Assembly (NCBI GenBank): GCA_002729495.1
Contig: PBYE01000033.1
Coordinates: 1 to 64,000 of the forward strand
Direction: 5' to 3'
Length of the DNA: 64,000 nucleotides
Origin: Chromatiales bacterium
GTDB taxonomy: Bacteria; Pseudomonadota; Gammaproteobacteria; Steroidobacterales; GCA-2729495
Part shown: positions 34,745 to 43,528 of the stretch, one piece after another
Layout: the number at the start of each line of letters is the position of its first letter
Numbering within the stretch: the stretch's first letter is position 1
Translations under genes and position numbers: made by a program
The notes under the pieces: generated by a model
What the model was told of the DNA's origin: nothing
The model's input: the letters and a program-made list of their open reading frames with translations, nothing else
Databases searched by the model: none

Positions 34745-36136
34745 TCACTGAATCAGACTTGCCTGGGTTTCCCCGAGGGCCGTTTGGGCCCGTTTCATAG
34801 CTTCTTCGAAATGACTCAGCCGGTCTTCTTCACTTTTTACGAACGCAATCCATGAGTTCGCCGTCTTAGCCGATTTGGGGTGCTTAAGCGCTTTGCGGAA
34901 GGTCTTTTTGGCAGAAGACAGCTTGCCGGTTTCATACTGGCACATGCCGTAAATAAGGTAGACATTGCCCTGATTCTTGAGCCCGCCCTTGTTCAGGGCC
35001 TTTTTTGATGAATCGATGCAATCTTTGTACTTGCTGAGATTCAGGTAAGACTGCGCAAGACGGGCATAAAGCTCGCCATCGTCTGTTATCCCGGCGGCTT
35101 CTTTCAGTGGCGGAATGGCTTTGAGGTCTTCAGCCGCCATTTGCCAGGCCTGGGAGAAAAGCCGAAGATTCGAAATGGTACGCTCTATCTGTTCGGCATC
35201 GAACCCTTTTTCCAGGACCCGCGCGCCCTTGTAAGGCGCCTCTGCCTGTAAAAATAACTGTGCTAACTGAACCAGTTCCGCACTCTTTTCGAGCAGTCCC
35301 TGGTCGTAGGCCGCCAGGTACGCGCCCAGTTGCCTCGGTTCATCCTTGAGTTCGTAATACACGCCCGATAGCTGGGTCCAGTACTCTTTCTTGGGCCAGC
35401 CGATTACAAGCTGCTCCAGCACTTCCTTTACCTTGGGGTAGTTGTCCTGTTCCCAGTAGGCAACCCGGAGCAGCAACCACCAGTTTTCTTTCATTTCCAG
35501 CTCGTTTTCCCGGGCCAGCGCCATCGCTTTATCGACCGGCGGGATAATCTTGGCAAAATCCGCTTTTGTCGGGTTCGCTTTCGCGGCCGCTATCGAGTAG
35601 TAAGCTGTACCGATGAGCGCATACATATCCGAATCGGGGCCCAGCATGTCCATATATCGATTGGCATATCCGATAGCGGCCTGGTAATCCTCCTTAACAA
35701 AGGCCAGTTGCGCCAATGTACGGATCGCCTGCTGCATAGCCGATTCCGGCAAGTCAGGCTGCTCCAGAACCATTTCATAGGCATTTATCGCTTTGCCGTA
35801 ATCCTCGAGGGCAAAATAAAGATACCCGTACATGCTGTACATGTTGACCTTCTCGTAGTCGGACAGCTTGGGCATTGCCTTGACTTTATCCAGCAGCTTA
35901 ACTGCTTCATTGTAATTCTCTGCATCAATCAGTTCGGACACTTCGAGGATTAGGTCGCCGACCTTGACAGACATTGACTTGGACTTACGGCCGGACCGGG
36001 GTGCCGATTTGTTTTCCTTTTTTTCTTCCTGGGCGATAGCGATGCCGCCAAAATCCACGGGCAGCAAAACTGGCGCAGCAAGCAGAAGTACTGCCGCCAG
36101 TAACACATATCGCGGAACTCGTGACATCGGGTTCAT
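34745..36136 (-). CDS. TPR protein of the TonB2-type operon
   Basis: A 463-residue protein with a signal sequence (hydrophobic 9-36) and a run of about eight TPR-like helical pairs from residue 60 onward, for example MYGYLYFALEDYGKAINAYE near 100-119 and YARLAQSYLNLSKYKDCIDS near 360-379. In Vibrio and Shewanella TonB2 clusters a TPR protein sits last in the operon and supports the system. The start is the ATG at 36136, three bases after the tonB stop, which shows cotranscription. Confidence 0.88.
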   Translation of the reverse strand: MNPMSRVPRYVLLAAVLLLAAPVLLPVDFGGIAIAQEEKKENKSAPRSGRKSKSMSVKVGDLILEVSELIDAENYNEAVKLLDKVKAMPKLSDYEKVNMYSMYGYLYFALEDYGKAINAYEMVLEQPDLPESAMQQAIRTLAQLAFVKEDYQAAIGYANRYMDMLGPDSDMYALIGTAYYSIAAAKANPTKADFAKIIPPVDKAMALARENELEMKENWWLLLRVAYWEQDNYPKVKEVLEQLVIGWPKKEYWTQLSGVYYELKDEPRQLGAYLAAYDQGLLEKSAELVQLAQLFLQAEAPYKGARVLEKGFDAEQIERTISNLRLFSQAWQMAAEDLKAIPPLKEAAGITDDGELYARLAQSYLNLSKYKDCIDSSKKALNKGGLKNQGNVYLIYGMCQYETGKLSSAKKTFRKALKHPKSAKTANSWIAFVKSEEDRLSHFEEAMKRAQTALGETQASLIQ

Positions 36137-36139
36137 CTA

Positions 36140-36739
36140 CTAGTCTTCCATCTCGAAAGTAATAATATGCTGAACGCCGGGCACTTCTACCGGCTTACCG
36201 TTTTGCACGCGCGGCTTGTATTTCCATTTAAGAACAGCGTTTACAGAGGCACGCTCAAAAAGTGAACTGGTGCACTCAACGACTTTTGCATCTTTCGTCG
36301 AACCGTCTGTTGTCACGGTGAACACCATCAGGCACTGCCCCTCCAGCCCCCGGGTCTGCGCACGGCGCGGATAGATAGGGTTGATCTTGACGATCGGCAG
36401 ATAGTCCCCTTCACCTATCCATGCCCCTCCCTGGGCAAGGTCAATGCCGATTCGATTGCCCCGGGTACTGATGTTCAGGGTCTGGCTCGTATCGAGGCTG
36501 TCCTGCATAACCGGCGGTAAATCCGGCGGTGCTTCTTCAACCTCCGGCGGGGGCTCGGGTTCGTTTTCATCCTTGTTAACGATCTCTTCCTGTTTGACCA
36601 TGATGAAATCACCCAGATCAAACATGCTTTCTTCGACCAATGCCTTTTTACCGGTCGCAATCAAGACCTGCATGACCCAGAGCAGGCTAAAGGTAACCAG
36701 AATACCGGTCATCAGCGATACGGAGAAACGCTGAATCAT
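36140..36739 (-). CDS. tonB: Energy transducer TonB (TonB2-type)
   Basis: A 199-residue TonB with an N-terminal anchor (about 6-28), a short proline/glutamate-rich spacer (EPEPPPEVEEAPPDLPPV near 60-77) and a C-terminal TonB domain: PIYPRRAQTRGLEGQCLM near 120-137, VTTDGSTKDAKVVECTSS, and FERASVNAVLKWKYKPRVQN near 160-180. It passes proton-motive energy from ExbB/ExbD to outer-membrane receptors. The spacer is short, as in the TonB2 group. The ATG at 36739 follows AGGAGTG; the upstream frame to 36772 is not needed. Confidence 0.92.
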   Translation of the reverse strand: MIQRFSVSLMTGILVTFSLLWVMQVLIATGKKALVEESMFDLGDFIMVKQEEIVNKDENEPEPPPEVEEAPPDLPPVMQDSLDTSQTLNISTRGNRIGIDLAQGGAWIGEGDYLPIVKINPIYPRRAQTRGLEGQCLMVFTVTTDGSTKDAKVVECTSSLFERASVNAVLKWKYKPRVQNGKPVEVPGVQHIITFEMED

Positions 36740-36797
36740 GCCCGCACACTCCTGGCAACGGCACCATGGCAACTATACGTTGTTACGCGGCTACCCA

Positions 36798-37208
36798 TTA
36801 ATCGCCCTTATCCGCCGAGATGGAAATGCGGGTTATACCCGCCTGCCGCGCAGCATCTGCAACCAGTACAACCGTTTCAGAATACGCATCTTTGTCCACC
36901 TGCATTACCAGGGAACCCTCGGGATTCTCCGCCAGCAGGCGCTCAAAGTTCGCCTTTACCGCACGCTGATCAATATTCTTGCCATCGATCCAGATCCTGT
37001 TTTGTGAGCTTATCGCCAACAGGATATTGGCCTTGGGCTTAGCAATGGCCTCGGGTGCTTCCGGTCGTTGCACATCTATGCCTGCCTCCTTGACGAAGGA
37101 CGCAGTCACGATAAAGAAGATAAGCATGATAAACACGACATCCAGCATGGGTGTCAGGTTGATCTCTGTTTCCTCTTCTTCTGCCGAAGCAATTATCGAT
37201 TTACGCAT
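36798..37208 (-). CDS. exbD: Biopolymer transporter ExbD/TolR
   Basis: A 136-residue ExbD. The N-terminal LTPMLDVVFIMLIFFIVTAS near 18-37 holds the single membrane helix with the conserved proton-carrying Asp, and the periplasmic domain follows with VQVDKDA-like LVMQVDKDAYSETV near 97-110 and the family's Q-AG-I-TRISISAD end. It works with the ExbB encoded just upstream. Gap to exbB is 30 bases. Confidence 0.93.
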   Translation of the reverse strand: MRKSIIASAEEEETEINLTPMLDVVFIMLIFFIVTASFVKEAGIDVQRPEAPEAIAKPKANILLAISSQNRIWIDGKNIDQRAVKANFERLLAENPEGSLVMQVDKDAYSETVVLVADAARQAGITRISISADKGD

Positions 37209-37238
37209 AGCCTTGCGATTTCCTTATCCGCGCCCGCC

Positions 37239-37766
37239 CTAGTGATCAATCTCAAGGTCTTCTTCAAGGCCCTCGATCCTGGTTTCAATAAGACGCGTGA
37301 TAATAGTGATGAGAAATACGCCTGACAGCGCGCCGACCATGCCCGCCATCGTGGGAATTGTGGCCTTCGACACGCCCGATGCCATGGATCGCGCGTTACC
37401 TGTGCCTGATATAGCCATCACGTCAAACACCTCGATCATGCCCGTAACTGTTCCCATAAGGCCCAGCAACGGACAAAGTGCGACGAGCGTCTGAATGACC
37501 GGCACCCAGAAATTTGCAGACATCGAGTAGCGCGAGATCATCGCTTCGCGTATCTGGTGAGCGCCCCACGACTTGCGGTCGGGGCGCGCGCGCCATTCCT
37601 CGCGTAACTCATTGCCCAGGGTGGTCAGGGTAGTCCTGAAAAATATCAGGCGCTCGACGATCAATACCCACATCGCGAAGATGGTTATAGCTATTAGACC
37701 CAGGACGTCGCCGCCAAGTTCCAGGAAATCCCGGACCGCTTCGATTGGCATCGCTATGAAGTCCAT
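37239..37766 (-). CDS. exbB: MotA/TolQ/ExbB proton channel protein
   Basis: A 175-residue ExbB-like protein with three membrane helices. The channel signature is LVALCPLLGLMGTVTGMIEV near 90-109, followed by A-x-SGTGNARSMASGVSKATIPTMAG near 113-135 with the conserved polar face. It is shorter than classical ExbB (about 240), as is typical for ExbB2. It forms the proton-driven motor with ExbD. Confidence 0.93.
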   Translation of the reverse strand: MDFIAMPIEAVRDFLELGGDVLGLIAITIFAMWVLIVERLIFFRTTLTTLGNELREEWRARPDRKSWGAHQIREAMISRYSMSANFWVPVIQTLVALCPLLGLMGTVTGMIEVFDVMAISGTGNARSMASGVSKATIPTMAGMVGALSGVFLITIITRLIETRIEGLEEDLEIDH

Positions 37767-37817
37767 ATACGGAACCCTGCCTGCAATCTGTAGATGCGAC
37801 CAAACAATAGCCTGGCG

Positions 37818-39185
37818 CTATCCGCCATGACGCTCCGCGTGCTCGGCGATAATGCCGGCGCTCTGCTCCTGCAGCACCTGTACAATTCGCTTGCTGCGCC
37901 CGCTCACGAGCGTATGCAACAAGACCATCGGAATCGCGACCGTCAGGCCAAGCACTGTAGTTACGAGTGCCTGCGAAATACCACCGGCCATCAGTTTGGG
38001 GTCACCCGTACCGTAAAGCGTAATCGCCTGGAAGGTCTGGATCATGCCCGTCACCGTACCAAGCAGGCCCATGAGTGGTGCCACCACCGAGATAATCTTG
38101 ATAAACAGCAAGGCGCGATTCAGCGCAGGCGTTTCCTTGAAGATTGCCTCGGACAGCTTCAGCTCCAGCGTTCCCGTATCCTGCTTACGATTGTCGTTAT
38201 AGACACCCAGAACGCGGCCCAACGCGTTGTCGGAACTCGGCGTCTCGGTAGCGAGTTGCGCAGTTACCTTGCGGCTCGCAATACCCAGCACCACCATCCG
38301 TTCCGCCGAGATCATCAGGCCGATAATGCCGAGCGCGATAATCAGGTAACCGACAAGGCCACCCTGCTGAATCCGCTCAATGAGGTTAGGCCGGGCAATC
38401 AGTGTGCTGAGCACTCCGCCCAACGTCGGATCAAGCCCGAAGCGCACCATACCTTCTGTTTCTTCAAGCAGGTCCGAAGTACTGCCGGTAAAGCGGCCCT
38501 GTTCCGGCTGGCGCGGCAACTCGGAAAGGTTGCCACCTCCGTAGCGCAGGTATTTACCATCCGACACTATATTAAAGAGACCAACACGAACAACGTCCAT
38601 CTGTTCTTCGCTGCCGTCAACCGTTCTTACACTTGCGCTGAACTTGACGACCTTGCCGCTTTCCGTCATTTCCCGCTGCAGCTCAAACCATAAACGTTCA
38701 ATTTCTTCCAGTGAAGGTAGCTGGGAGCTGGAGCCGATTGTCTTGGCCAGCCCTTCGAGGAACTCGGTACGGTCCGGATACTCGACGCTCGTCAGCGAGG
38801 TCTCGAAGCGGGTCCGGGCGTCGCCGGCAACCTGCTGCATCACGCCGAAAAGCTCCTTCAGGGATCCCAGTCGTTCATTGAGTTCGTCTTCCAGCTTGCC
38901 TAACTCTTTCTTGTTGGCTTCTGCCTCGGCCTCAAGCCGGACACTGCGACGCTCTTCAGCGGCCTTCTCGGCTTCGGCGTCACTCAACAGGCGCTGCTGA
39001 CTGGCACGCTCCTGGCGGAAACGGGCTTCACGCTCGCTGTGTTCCTTATTGTCCTGCACGCGACCCTGTTCTACGGCCCGCAGCAACTGATCCATGTTCA
39101 ATGCCTGTTGCGCACTTGCGCCAGTCGACACGGCCAGCGCAGTCACCGCAGCAAGCGAAACACTTATATATTTGATGCGTTTCAT
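37818..39185 (-). CDS. TtpC-like MotA/TolQ/ExbB family protein with periplasmic extension
   Basis: A 455-residue protein. A signal peptide (1-25, ending GASA) is followed by a charged coiled-coil region (about 30-110, rich in E/R/Q), a periplasmic domain with FLEGLAKTIGSSSQLPSLEE, and a C-terminal TolQ-type channel domain with VAPLMGLLGTVTGMIQTFQA near 361-380. This is the layout of TtpC, the extra component needed by TonB2 systems in Vibrio. Its ATG overlaps the DUF3450 stop (TAATG), so the two are coupled. Confidence 0.88.
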   Translation of the reverse strand: MKRIKYISVSLAAVTALAVSTGASAQQALNMDQLLRAVEQGRVQDNKEHSEREARFRQERASQQRLLSDAEAEKAAEERRSVRLEAEAEANKKELGKLEDELNERLGSLKELFGVMQQVAGDARTRFETSLTSVEYPDRTEFLEGLAKTIGSSSQLPSLEEIERLWFELQREMTESGKVVKFSASVRTVDGSEEQMDVVRVGLFNIVSDGKYLRYGGGNLSELPRQPEQGRFTGSTSDLLEETEGMVRFGLDPTLGGVLSTLIARPNLIERIQQGGLVGYLIIALGIIGLMISAERMVVLGIASRKVTAQLATETPSSDNALGRVLGVYNDNRKQDTGTLELKLSEAIFKETPALNRALLFIKIISVVAPLMGLLGTVTGMIQTFQAITLYGTGDPKLMAGGISQALVTTVLGLTVAIPMVLLHTLVSGRSKRIVQVLQEQSAGIIAEHAERHGG

Positions 39186-39958
39186 TAGCCTGCCTCCGGT
39201 GCGCTTACGGGCAGCAGCAAGAGATCGGGCGCTACCTGCTTCTTGGCGATCTTCAGGCCGGCGCGGATTTCATTCTTGTAATCGTCCGCTTCCTTCCAAC
39301 TGCGGGATTTCTGATCCCAGACACCTGAAATAGCCCCATCTTCTGTCTGGTAAAGAAGCGCGATGCGGCCGATACGGAGGAAATCAACCTGGCGGTCTTC
39401 ACCATTGATTTCCAGCGTGTCGGGATAGAATTCAATCGTTCGGCCATAGTCGTTTTCGATCTGGTAGGCCTCGGTAACCTTGCGGAACTTCTCGGCGTCA
39501 TTGACATCCGGATCCTCCATAAGGGCTTCCAGAGTGAGCACTCGCTCGTTGCGTTCGGCCATGAGAAAGGGGACATCCAACTGAACGAATACTTTTAGCG
39601 ATTCGATCATGCGGGTCATGGAGGGAACAATCTGGCGGCTTATAACTTCGACCTGATCAATCGAATCAACCAGCTGCCCCATCTGGATCTTCTGTACCTC
39701 GATCTGCCGCTGTTTAAGCGTGTTATAGATCTTCAGGCCTTCGATCTCCTTGAGGAGCCGCTTGTAGCGCTCTTCTTTCTTGCGGGTATCGCTGACAACG
39801 CCGTCTATACGTTGCTGTGACTCCTGCGCGAGCCGGGTTCTTTGCTTTTCAGCATTCAGCACCTGGTCCACAGACTGGGCCGACCCGGCCAGCGGTGCAG
39901 TCAACGCAATTGCAGCACTAACCGCGACCAGGCGGGATGTCCACTTGGTAGAACTCAT
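39185..39958 (-). CDS. DUF3450 family exported protein
   Basis: A 257-residue protein with a signal peptide (cleavage near residue 27, SAQS) and a long coiled-coil (about 30-105; E/K/R/Q-rich, for example RIDGVVSDTRKKEERYKRLL). A C-terminal domain with EINGEDRQVDFLRIGRIALL near 180-199 and a WD-x-K-x-R-x-W motif follows. DUF3450 proteins lead TonB2 operons in Shewanella and relatives, and may link the motor to the cell wall or outer membrane. The start ATG at 39958 follows GAAGGGGACG; it is the first gene of the operon. Confidence 0.88.
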   Translation of the reverse strand: MSSTKWTSRLVAVSAAIALTAPLAGSAQSVDQVLNAEKQRTRLAQESQQRIDGVVSDTRKKEERYKRLLKEIEGLKIYNTLKQRQIEVQKIQMGQLVDSIDQVEVISRQIVPSMTRMIESLKVFVQLDVPFLMAERNERVLTLEALMEDPDVNDAEKFRKVTEAYQIENDYGRTIEFYPDTLEINGEDRQVDFLRIGRIALLYQTEDGAISGVWDQKSRSWKEADDYKNEIRAGLKIAKKQVAPDLLLLPVSAPEAG

Positions 39959-40625
39959 TGAAGCGTCCCCTTCGATAAATAAATCGGAGCATTCAGACAA
40001 CTAGAAAATGATGGTCGATAATGGTTTATCGTGGTTTGCGACCAGTGCGTACCATACTACATGTGCAGTCGGGCGCGCACCTTTAAACGTAATGGCACAA
40101 AGCGTTTCCACCAGCCGCCCGGCCCCCCGCACGGCATCGCTGAATTTCCCCTTCTTGTTGCTAAATCCGTGCCAACAACAGGCCCGAAAAGACTTAATCC
40201 CTTAAGCCTTTGACCCTGCAAACAGCGGATATATTCGATCCGGCTCATCGCGCCCCGACAGGCGCCTGAAATAACTGGTAAAGCACGAGCCGGTCAAAAA
40301 AACCGGGCGGAAGAATATCATAAGGAACGCACTGCGCCACCCCCTTAAACAGGAACCTGCCCGGCTCATCCGAACGGCAGCCGGGGGAAACCATGCGGCC
40401 GCAAAATGCCGCTGTCACCTGCAAATTTTATCGCCTAAACAATAATTTGCAGGCTATTGCTAACAATTATACAAACTGGCCGATGCTGAGAATCCTGTTT
40501 CCAGGTCCCCAGCCACCTGCGCATCGCAACACGCGCCGTGACTATCAAAAAATGTGACCTACGTTTGCTTAGAATTCAAACGCTTGAGGTTGACAATAAC
40601 CAGTGATTGGAGGAATATCCCGCGA
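39959..40625. other. Intergenic region between the TonB2 operon and the leu operon
   Basis: These 667 bases lie between divergent operons. No gene is supported; short open frames here lack start sites. A possible sigma-70 site for the leu transcript is TTGCAG (40447-40452) and TATACA (40468-40473), but the spacer is only 15 bases. TTGACA occurs at 40590-40595 just before the leader peptide's ribosome site, without a matching -10 in a usable position. Confidence 0.4.
40447..40473 (+). promoter_or_regulatory. Candidate promoter of the leu operon
   Basis: TTGCAG, 15 bases, TATACA, in an AT-rich stretch about 150 bases before the leader peptide. The short spacer makes this weak. Confidence 0.25.
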
Positions 40626-40748
40626 ATGTCGTACACCATCGCAATTCAGATGACCGCAGACCGGGCGCCCGGCGTGGGCCGCATCCTGGTGTTGCTGCTG
40701 CTCCTGGAAAGCCGGGAGAAACGGTGGTGCGGGCACCAGACAGGGTAA
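40626..40748 (+). CDS. leuL: Leader peptide of the leuA-ilvE-leuCDB attenuator
   Basis: A 40-codon open frame (start ATG 40626, stop TAA 40746-40748) with GGAGG twelve bases upstream; an inner ATG at 40650 is an alternative start. Codons 20-27 (40683-40706) read Ile-Leu-Val-Leu-Leu-Leu-Leu-Leu, an uninterrupted run of the three branched-chain amino acids. The rest of the peptide is basic and of no apparent function. A charged-tRNA shortage would stall the ribosome here just before the protector hairpin. The peptide is inferred to be the sensor for leucine, with Ile and Val inputs, as in classical leu/ilv leaders. Confidence 0.8.
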   Translation: MSYTIAIQMTADRAPGVGRILVLLLLLESREKRWCGHQTG

Positions 40749-40802
40749 AAGAACCCACAAGTCATTAAGACCCCGCACCCCACCAGGTAGCGGGGTTTTT
40801 TT
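40723..40802 (+). promoter_or_regulatory. Transcription attenuator of the leu operon
   Basis: Three competing stems can be drawn. (1) Protector: TGGTG (40725-40729), loop CGGG, CACCA (40734-40738), inside the end of the leader ORF. (2) Antiterminator: GGTGGTGCGGG (40723-40733) with CCCGCA (40772-40777) and CCACC (40780-40784), two bases bulged. (3) Terminator: ACCCCGC (40770-40776) with GCGGGGT (40790-40796), then T to 40802. A ribosome stalled on the Leu run would leave the 40723 arm free to form (2), which blocks (3). This is the standard attenuator logic. Confidence 0.8.
40770..40802 (+). terminator. Attenuator terminator upstream of leuA
   Basis: ACCCCGC, 13-base loop, GCGGGGT and a run of seven T (40796-40802). 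It lies 66 bases before the leuA ATG. Confidence 0.9.
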
Positions 40803-40868
40803 ATGCCGCAGATTGCAGATAACACGGCGGATTTGGATAGTGTAGAGAGCAGAAACGGAGAGCAAGTG

Positions 40869-42455
40869 ATGAACGAGCGCACAGATGATAAGGGTGATGA
40901 TCGTGTAATCATCTTTGATACCACCCTCAGGGATGGTGAACAGGCCCCGGGCTGCAGCATGACGCTGCGCGAAAAGCTGCGGGTTGCCAATGCTCTGCGT
41001 GAACTACAGGTTGATGTTATTGAAGCCGGCTTTGCAGCCGCCTCCCCCGGCGACTTCGATTCGGTTCAGGCAATTGCTGAACAGGTAAAAGGCCCGGCTA
41101 TTTGCAGCCTTGCCCGTTGTCACCCGGAGGATGTTGCGCGTGCTGCCGCAGCGGTAAAACCTGCGGAACGCAGTCGCATACATGTATTCGTCGCCACGAG
41201 TGAGATTCATCGAAATCTCAAACTGCAAATGGCCAAGGAAGAGATCATTCGCCGGGCCGTCGAATCCATACAAGTTGCGCGGGAGCATTGCGACGATGTC
41301 GAGTTTTCACCTGAAGATGCGTCGCGCACCGAACCGGGCTACCTGGCAGAAGTCGTGGAGGCTGTTATCGAAGCGGGCGCCCGGACTGTCAACATCCCTG
41401 ACACTGTGGGTTACACGGTACCCGGCGAGTTTGCAGAACTGTTCACTTACCTGCTCAACAACGTGCCTAATATCAACGACGCGGTATTAAGCGTGCATTG
41501 CCACGATGACCTGGGAATGGCAGTCGCAAACAGCCTTGCCGCGGTCACAGCGGGCGCACGGCAGGTTGAATGCACGATCAACGGAATCGGCGAGCGCGCG
41601 GGCAACTGCTCGCTCGAGGAAGTCGTGATGGCGCTGGATACCCGGAAAAACTATTTCGGTATCGGCACGCACATTGACACCTCCCGGCTCTATCCGACCA
41701 GTCGTCTCGTTGCCAGCATCACCGGCATGCATGTGCCGCGCAATAAAGCCATCGTTGGTGAAAATGCATTTGCCCACGAAGCCGGCATACACCAGCACGG
41801 CATGCTGAAAGATGCATCGACCTACGAAATAATGAAGCCGGAAAACGTTGGCCTGAGCCGCTCCAATCTCGTACTCGGCAAACACAGCGGACGGCACGCT
41901 TTTCGTGAGCGGGTTGGGCAGCTTGGCTTCGAACTGGATGAAGAGGAGATCAATCGTGCCTTTGATGACTTCAAGAACCTGGCGGACCGCAAGAAAGAGC
42001 TGTTCGACGGCGACATAGAAGCCATCATCATGAATGTGGGCGAAACAAGGCCGGGGCCCTGGACCCTGGAGGAGCTTCAGATTTCTGCAGGGACGGGTAA
42101 GATTGCAGGTGCTGCAGTCAGGATGAGTCATAGCGACGGCCGTAACATTAACGAGGCGGCAGTCGGTGACGGGCCCGTTGAAGCGGCGTTCAAAGCACTG
42201 GAACGCGCAGCCGGTTTTTCCATGGAACTGCAAAACTTCGAGGTCCGCAGTGTAACCATGGGTGAAGATGCACAGGGTGAGGTAACCGTGACCGTGGAAT
42301 ATAATGGCCACAGTTACCGTGGCCACGGCATCAGTACCGATATCGTCGAAGCGGGTGCGCTGGCCTACCTTGAAGTGATCAACCGCGTGAGCCGGCGCAT
42401 GGAATCCGGGGCGGATAAACCGGCAGCTCCGTCGGCAGACGCAGCTGCGATCTAG
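40869..42455 (+). CDS. leuA: 2-isopropylmalate synthase
   Basis: A 528-residue LeuA. The TIM-barrel start IIFDTTLRDGEQAPGCSM near 14-31, VHCHDDLGMAVANSLAA near 206-222 (metal-binding His), a NGIGERAGNCSLEEVVMAL motif near 238-256, and HQHGMLKD near 322-329 all fit. The C-terminal part is the leucine-sensing regulatory domain (about 390-520). It condenses acetyl-CoA with 2-oxoisovalerate, the first step of leucine synthesis. The ATG at 40869 follows GGAGAG. An in-frame ATG at 40803 abuts the terminator T-run and is rejected. First enzyme gene of the operon. Confidence 0.96.
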   Translation: MNERTDDKGDDRVIIFDTTLRDGEQAPGCSMTLREKLRVANALRELQVDVIEAGFAAASPGDFDSVQAIAEQVKGPAICSLARCHPEDVARAAAAVKPAERSRIHVFVATSEIHRNLKLQMAKEEIIRRAVESIQVAREHCDDVEFSPEDASRTEPGYLAEVVEAVIEAGARTVNIPDTVGYTVPGEFAELFTYLLNNVPNINDAVLSVHCHDDLGMAVANSLAAVTAGARQVECTINGIGERAGNCSLEEVVMALDTRKNYFGIGTHIDTSRLYPTSRLVASITGMHVPRNKAIVGENAFAHEAGIHQHGMLKDASTYEIMKPENVGLSRSNLVLGKHSGRHAFRERVGQLGFELDEEEINRAFDDFKNLADRKKELFDGDIEAIIMNVGETRPGPWTLEELQISAGTGKIAGAAVRMSHSDGRNINEAAVGDGPVEAAFKALERAAGFSMELQNFEVRSVTMGEDAQGEVTVTVEYNGHSYRGHGISTDIVEAGALAYLEVINRVSRRMESGADKPAAPSADAAAI

Positions 42456-42488
42456 CCACGCAGGGCTTAAGGAAGATAGAGGAAAGCA

Positions 42489-43451
42489 ATGCCAATAAAT
42501 AAATGTGACTGGATCTGGCAGAACGGCAAGATGGTGCCCTGGGACGATGCCCAGGTGCACGTACTGACGCATGGGCTGCATTACGGATCATCTGTCTTCG
42601 AAGGCATACGGGTCTACCCGACTCCGGATGGCCTGCGCGTGTTCCGTCTCTTCGCCCATACGAAGCGCATGTATGAGTCGGCCAAAATCCACCGCATCAA
42701 AATCCCCTACTCGCCGGAGGAAATCAACGCGGCCTGCCGCGAGGTAGTAACGCGCAACCAACTGACAAATGGCGCGTATATACGCCCGATCGCGTTTCGT
42801 GGTTACGGTGAGATTGGTCTTGCCCCGGACAGCGACAGCCCGGTCGATACGGTCGTCGCGGCCTGGGAATGGGGTGCATACCTGGGCGCGGATGCCCTGG
42901 AAAAAGGTGTGGACGCCGGTATATCGTCCTGGCAACGCGTAGCGCCCAACACGCTTCCTGCGCTGGCCAAGGCCGGTGGCAACTACCTGTCAAGCACGCT
43001 GATCAGCCAGGAGGCGAAAGCCAACGGCTATCATGAGGGCATTGCGCTCGCCACAGACGGCACGGTCAGCGAAGGCGCCGGCGAGAACCTGTTTCTGGTC
43101 AAGAACGGCAAGGTGTATACCCCGCCCTCGGCGGCCGCGATCCTGACGGGCATCACACGCGACACAATAATTACGCTGGCGAGCGATGCCGGAATCGAGG
43201 TTATCGAACAGGCAATCCCCAGGGAAATGCTATACATCGCAGACGAACTGTTCATGACCGGTACCGCTGCTGAAGTAACGCCCGTGCGTTCCGTCGATCG
43301 GATCGTGATTGGTGAAGGCAGCCGTGGCGATATCACCCGCATTCTGCAGGAACTGTTTTTCGGCCTGTTCAGCGGCACCACGGAAGATAAATGGGGCTGG
43401 CTCGAACCGGCAGAAGAAAGCACGGGCGCAAGTAAATCGGCAGCCGGATAG
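42489..43451 (+). CDS. ilvE: Branched-chain amino acid aminotransferase
   Basis: A 320-residue class IV aminotransferase. Features: WQNGKMVPWDDAQVHVLTHG near 11-30, YGSSVFEGIRVY near 32-43, PIAFRGYGEIG near 102-112, the PLP lysine region around K160 (LAKAGGNYLSSTLISQEAKA), EGAGENLFLVKNGKVYTPP near 196-214, and ADELFMTGTAAEVTPVRSVD near 250-269. It makes the final transamination to Leu, Ile and Val. AGAGGAAA precedes the ATG. It lies between leuA and leuC, so the leader would control it too. Confidence 0.95.
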   Translation: MPINKCDWIWQNGKMVPWDDAQVHVLTHGLHYGSSVFEGIRVYPTPDGLRVFRLFAHTKRMYESAKIHRIKIPYSPEEINAACREVVTRNQLTNGAYIRPIAFRGYGEIGLAPDSDSPVDTVVAAWEWGAYLGADALEKGVDAGISSWQRVAPNTLPALAKAGGNYLSSTLISQEAKANGYHEGIALATDGTVSEGAGENLFLVKNGKVYTPPSAAAILTGITRDTIITLASDAGIEVIEQAIPREMLYIADELFMTGTAAEVTPVRSVDRIVIGEGSRGDITRILQELFFGLFSGTTEDKWGWLEPAEESTGASKSAAG

Positions 43452-43528
43452 TGCTAACAAAAAAGCGCGTGCGCACAAGCCGGTCTTAGACAGGCCGCAG
43501 CACTTAACGACAGGAGACCAAATCCGCC

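Noticed and set aside
40803-40868. ATG at 40803 as the leuA start
   Set aside because: It follows the terminator T-run directly, has no ribosome site, and adds residues not seen in LeuA; ATG 40869 has GGAG and fits the family start.
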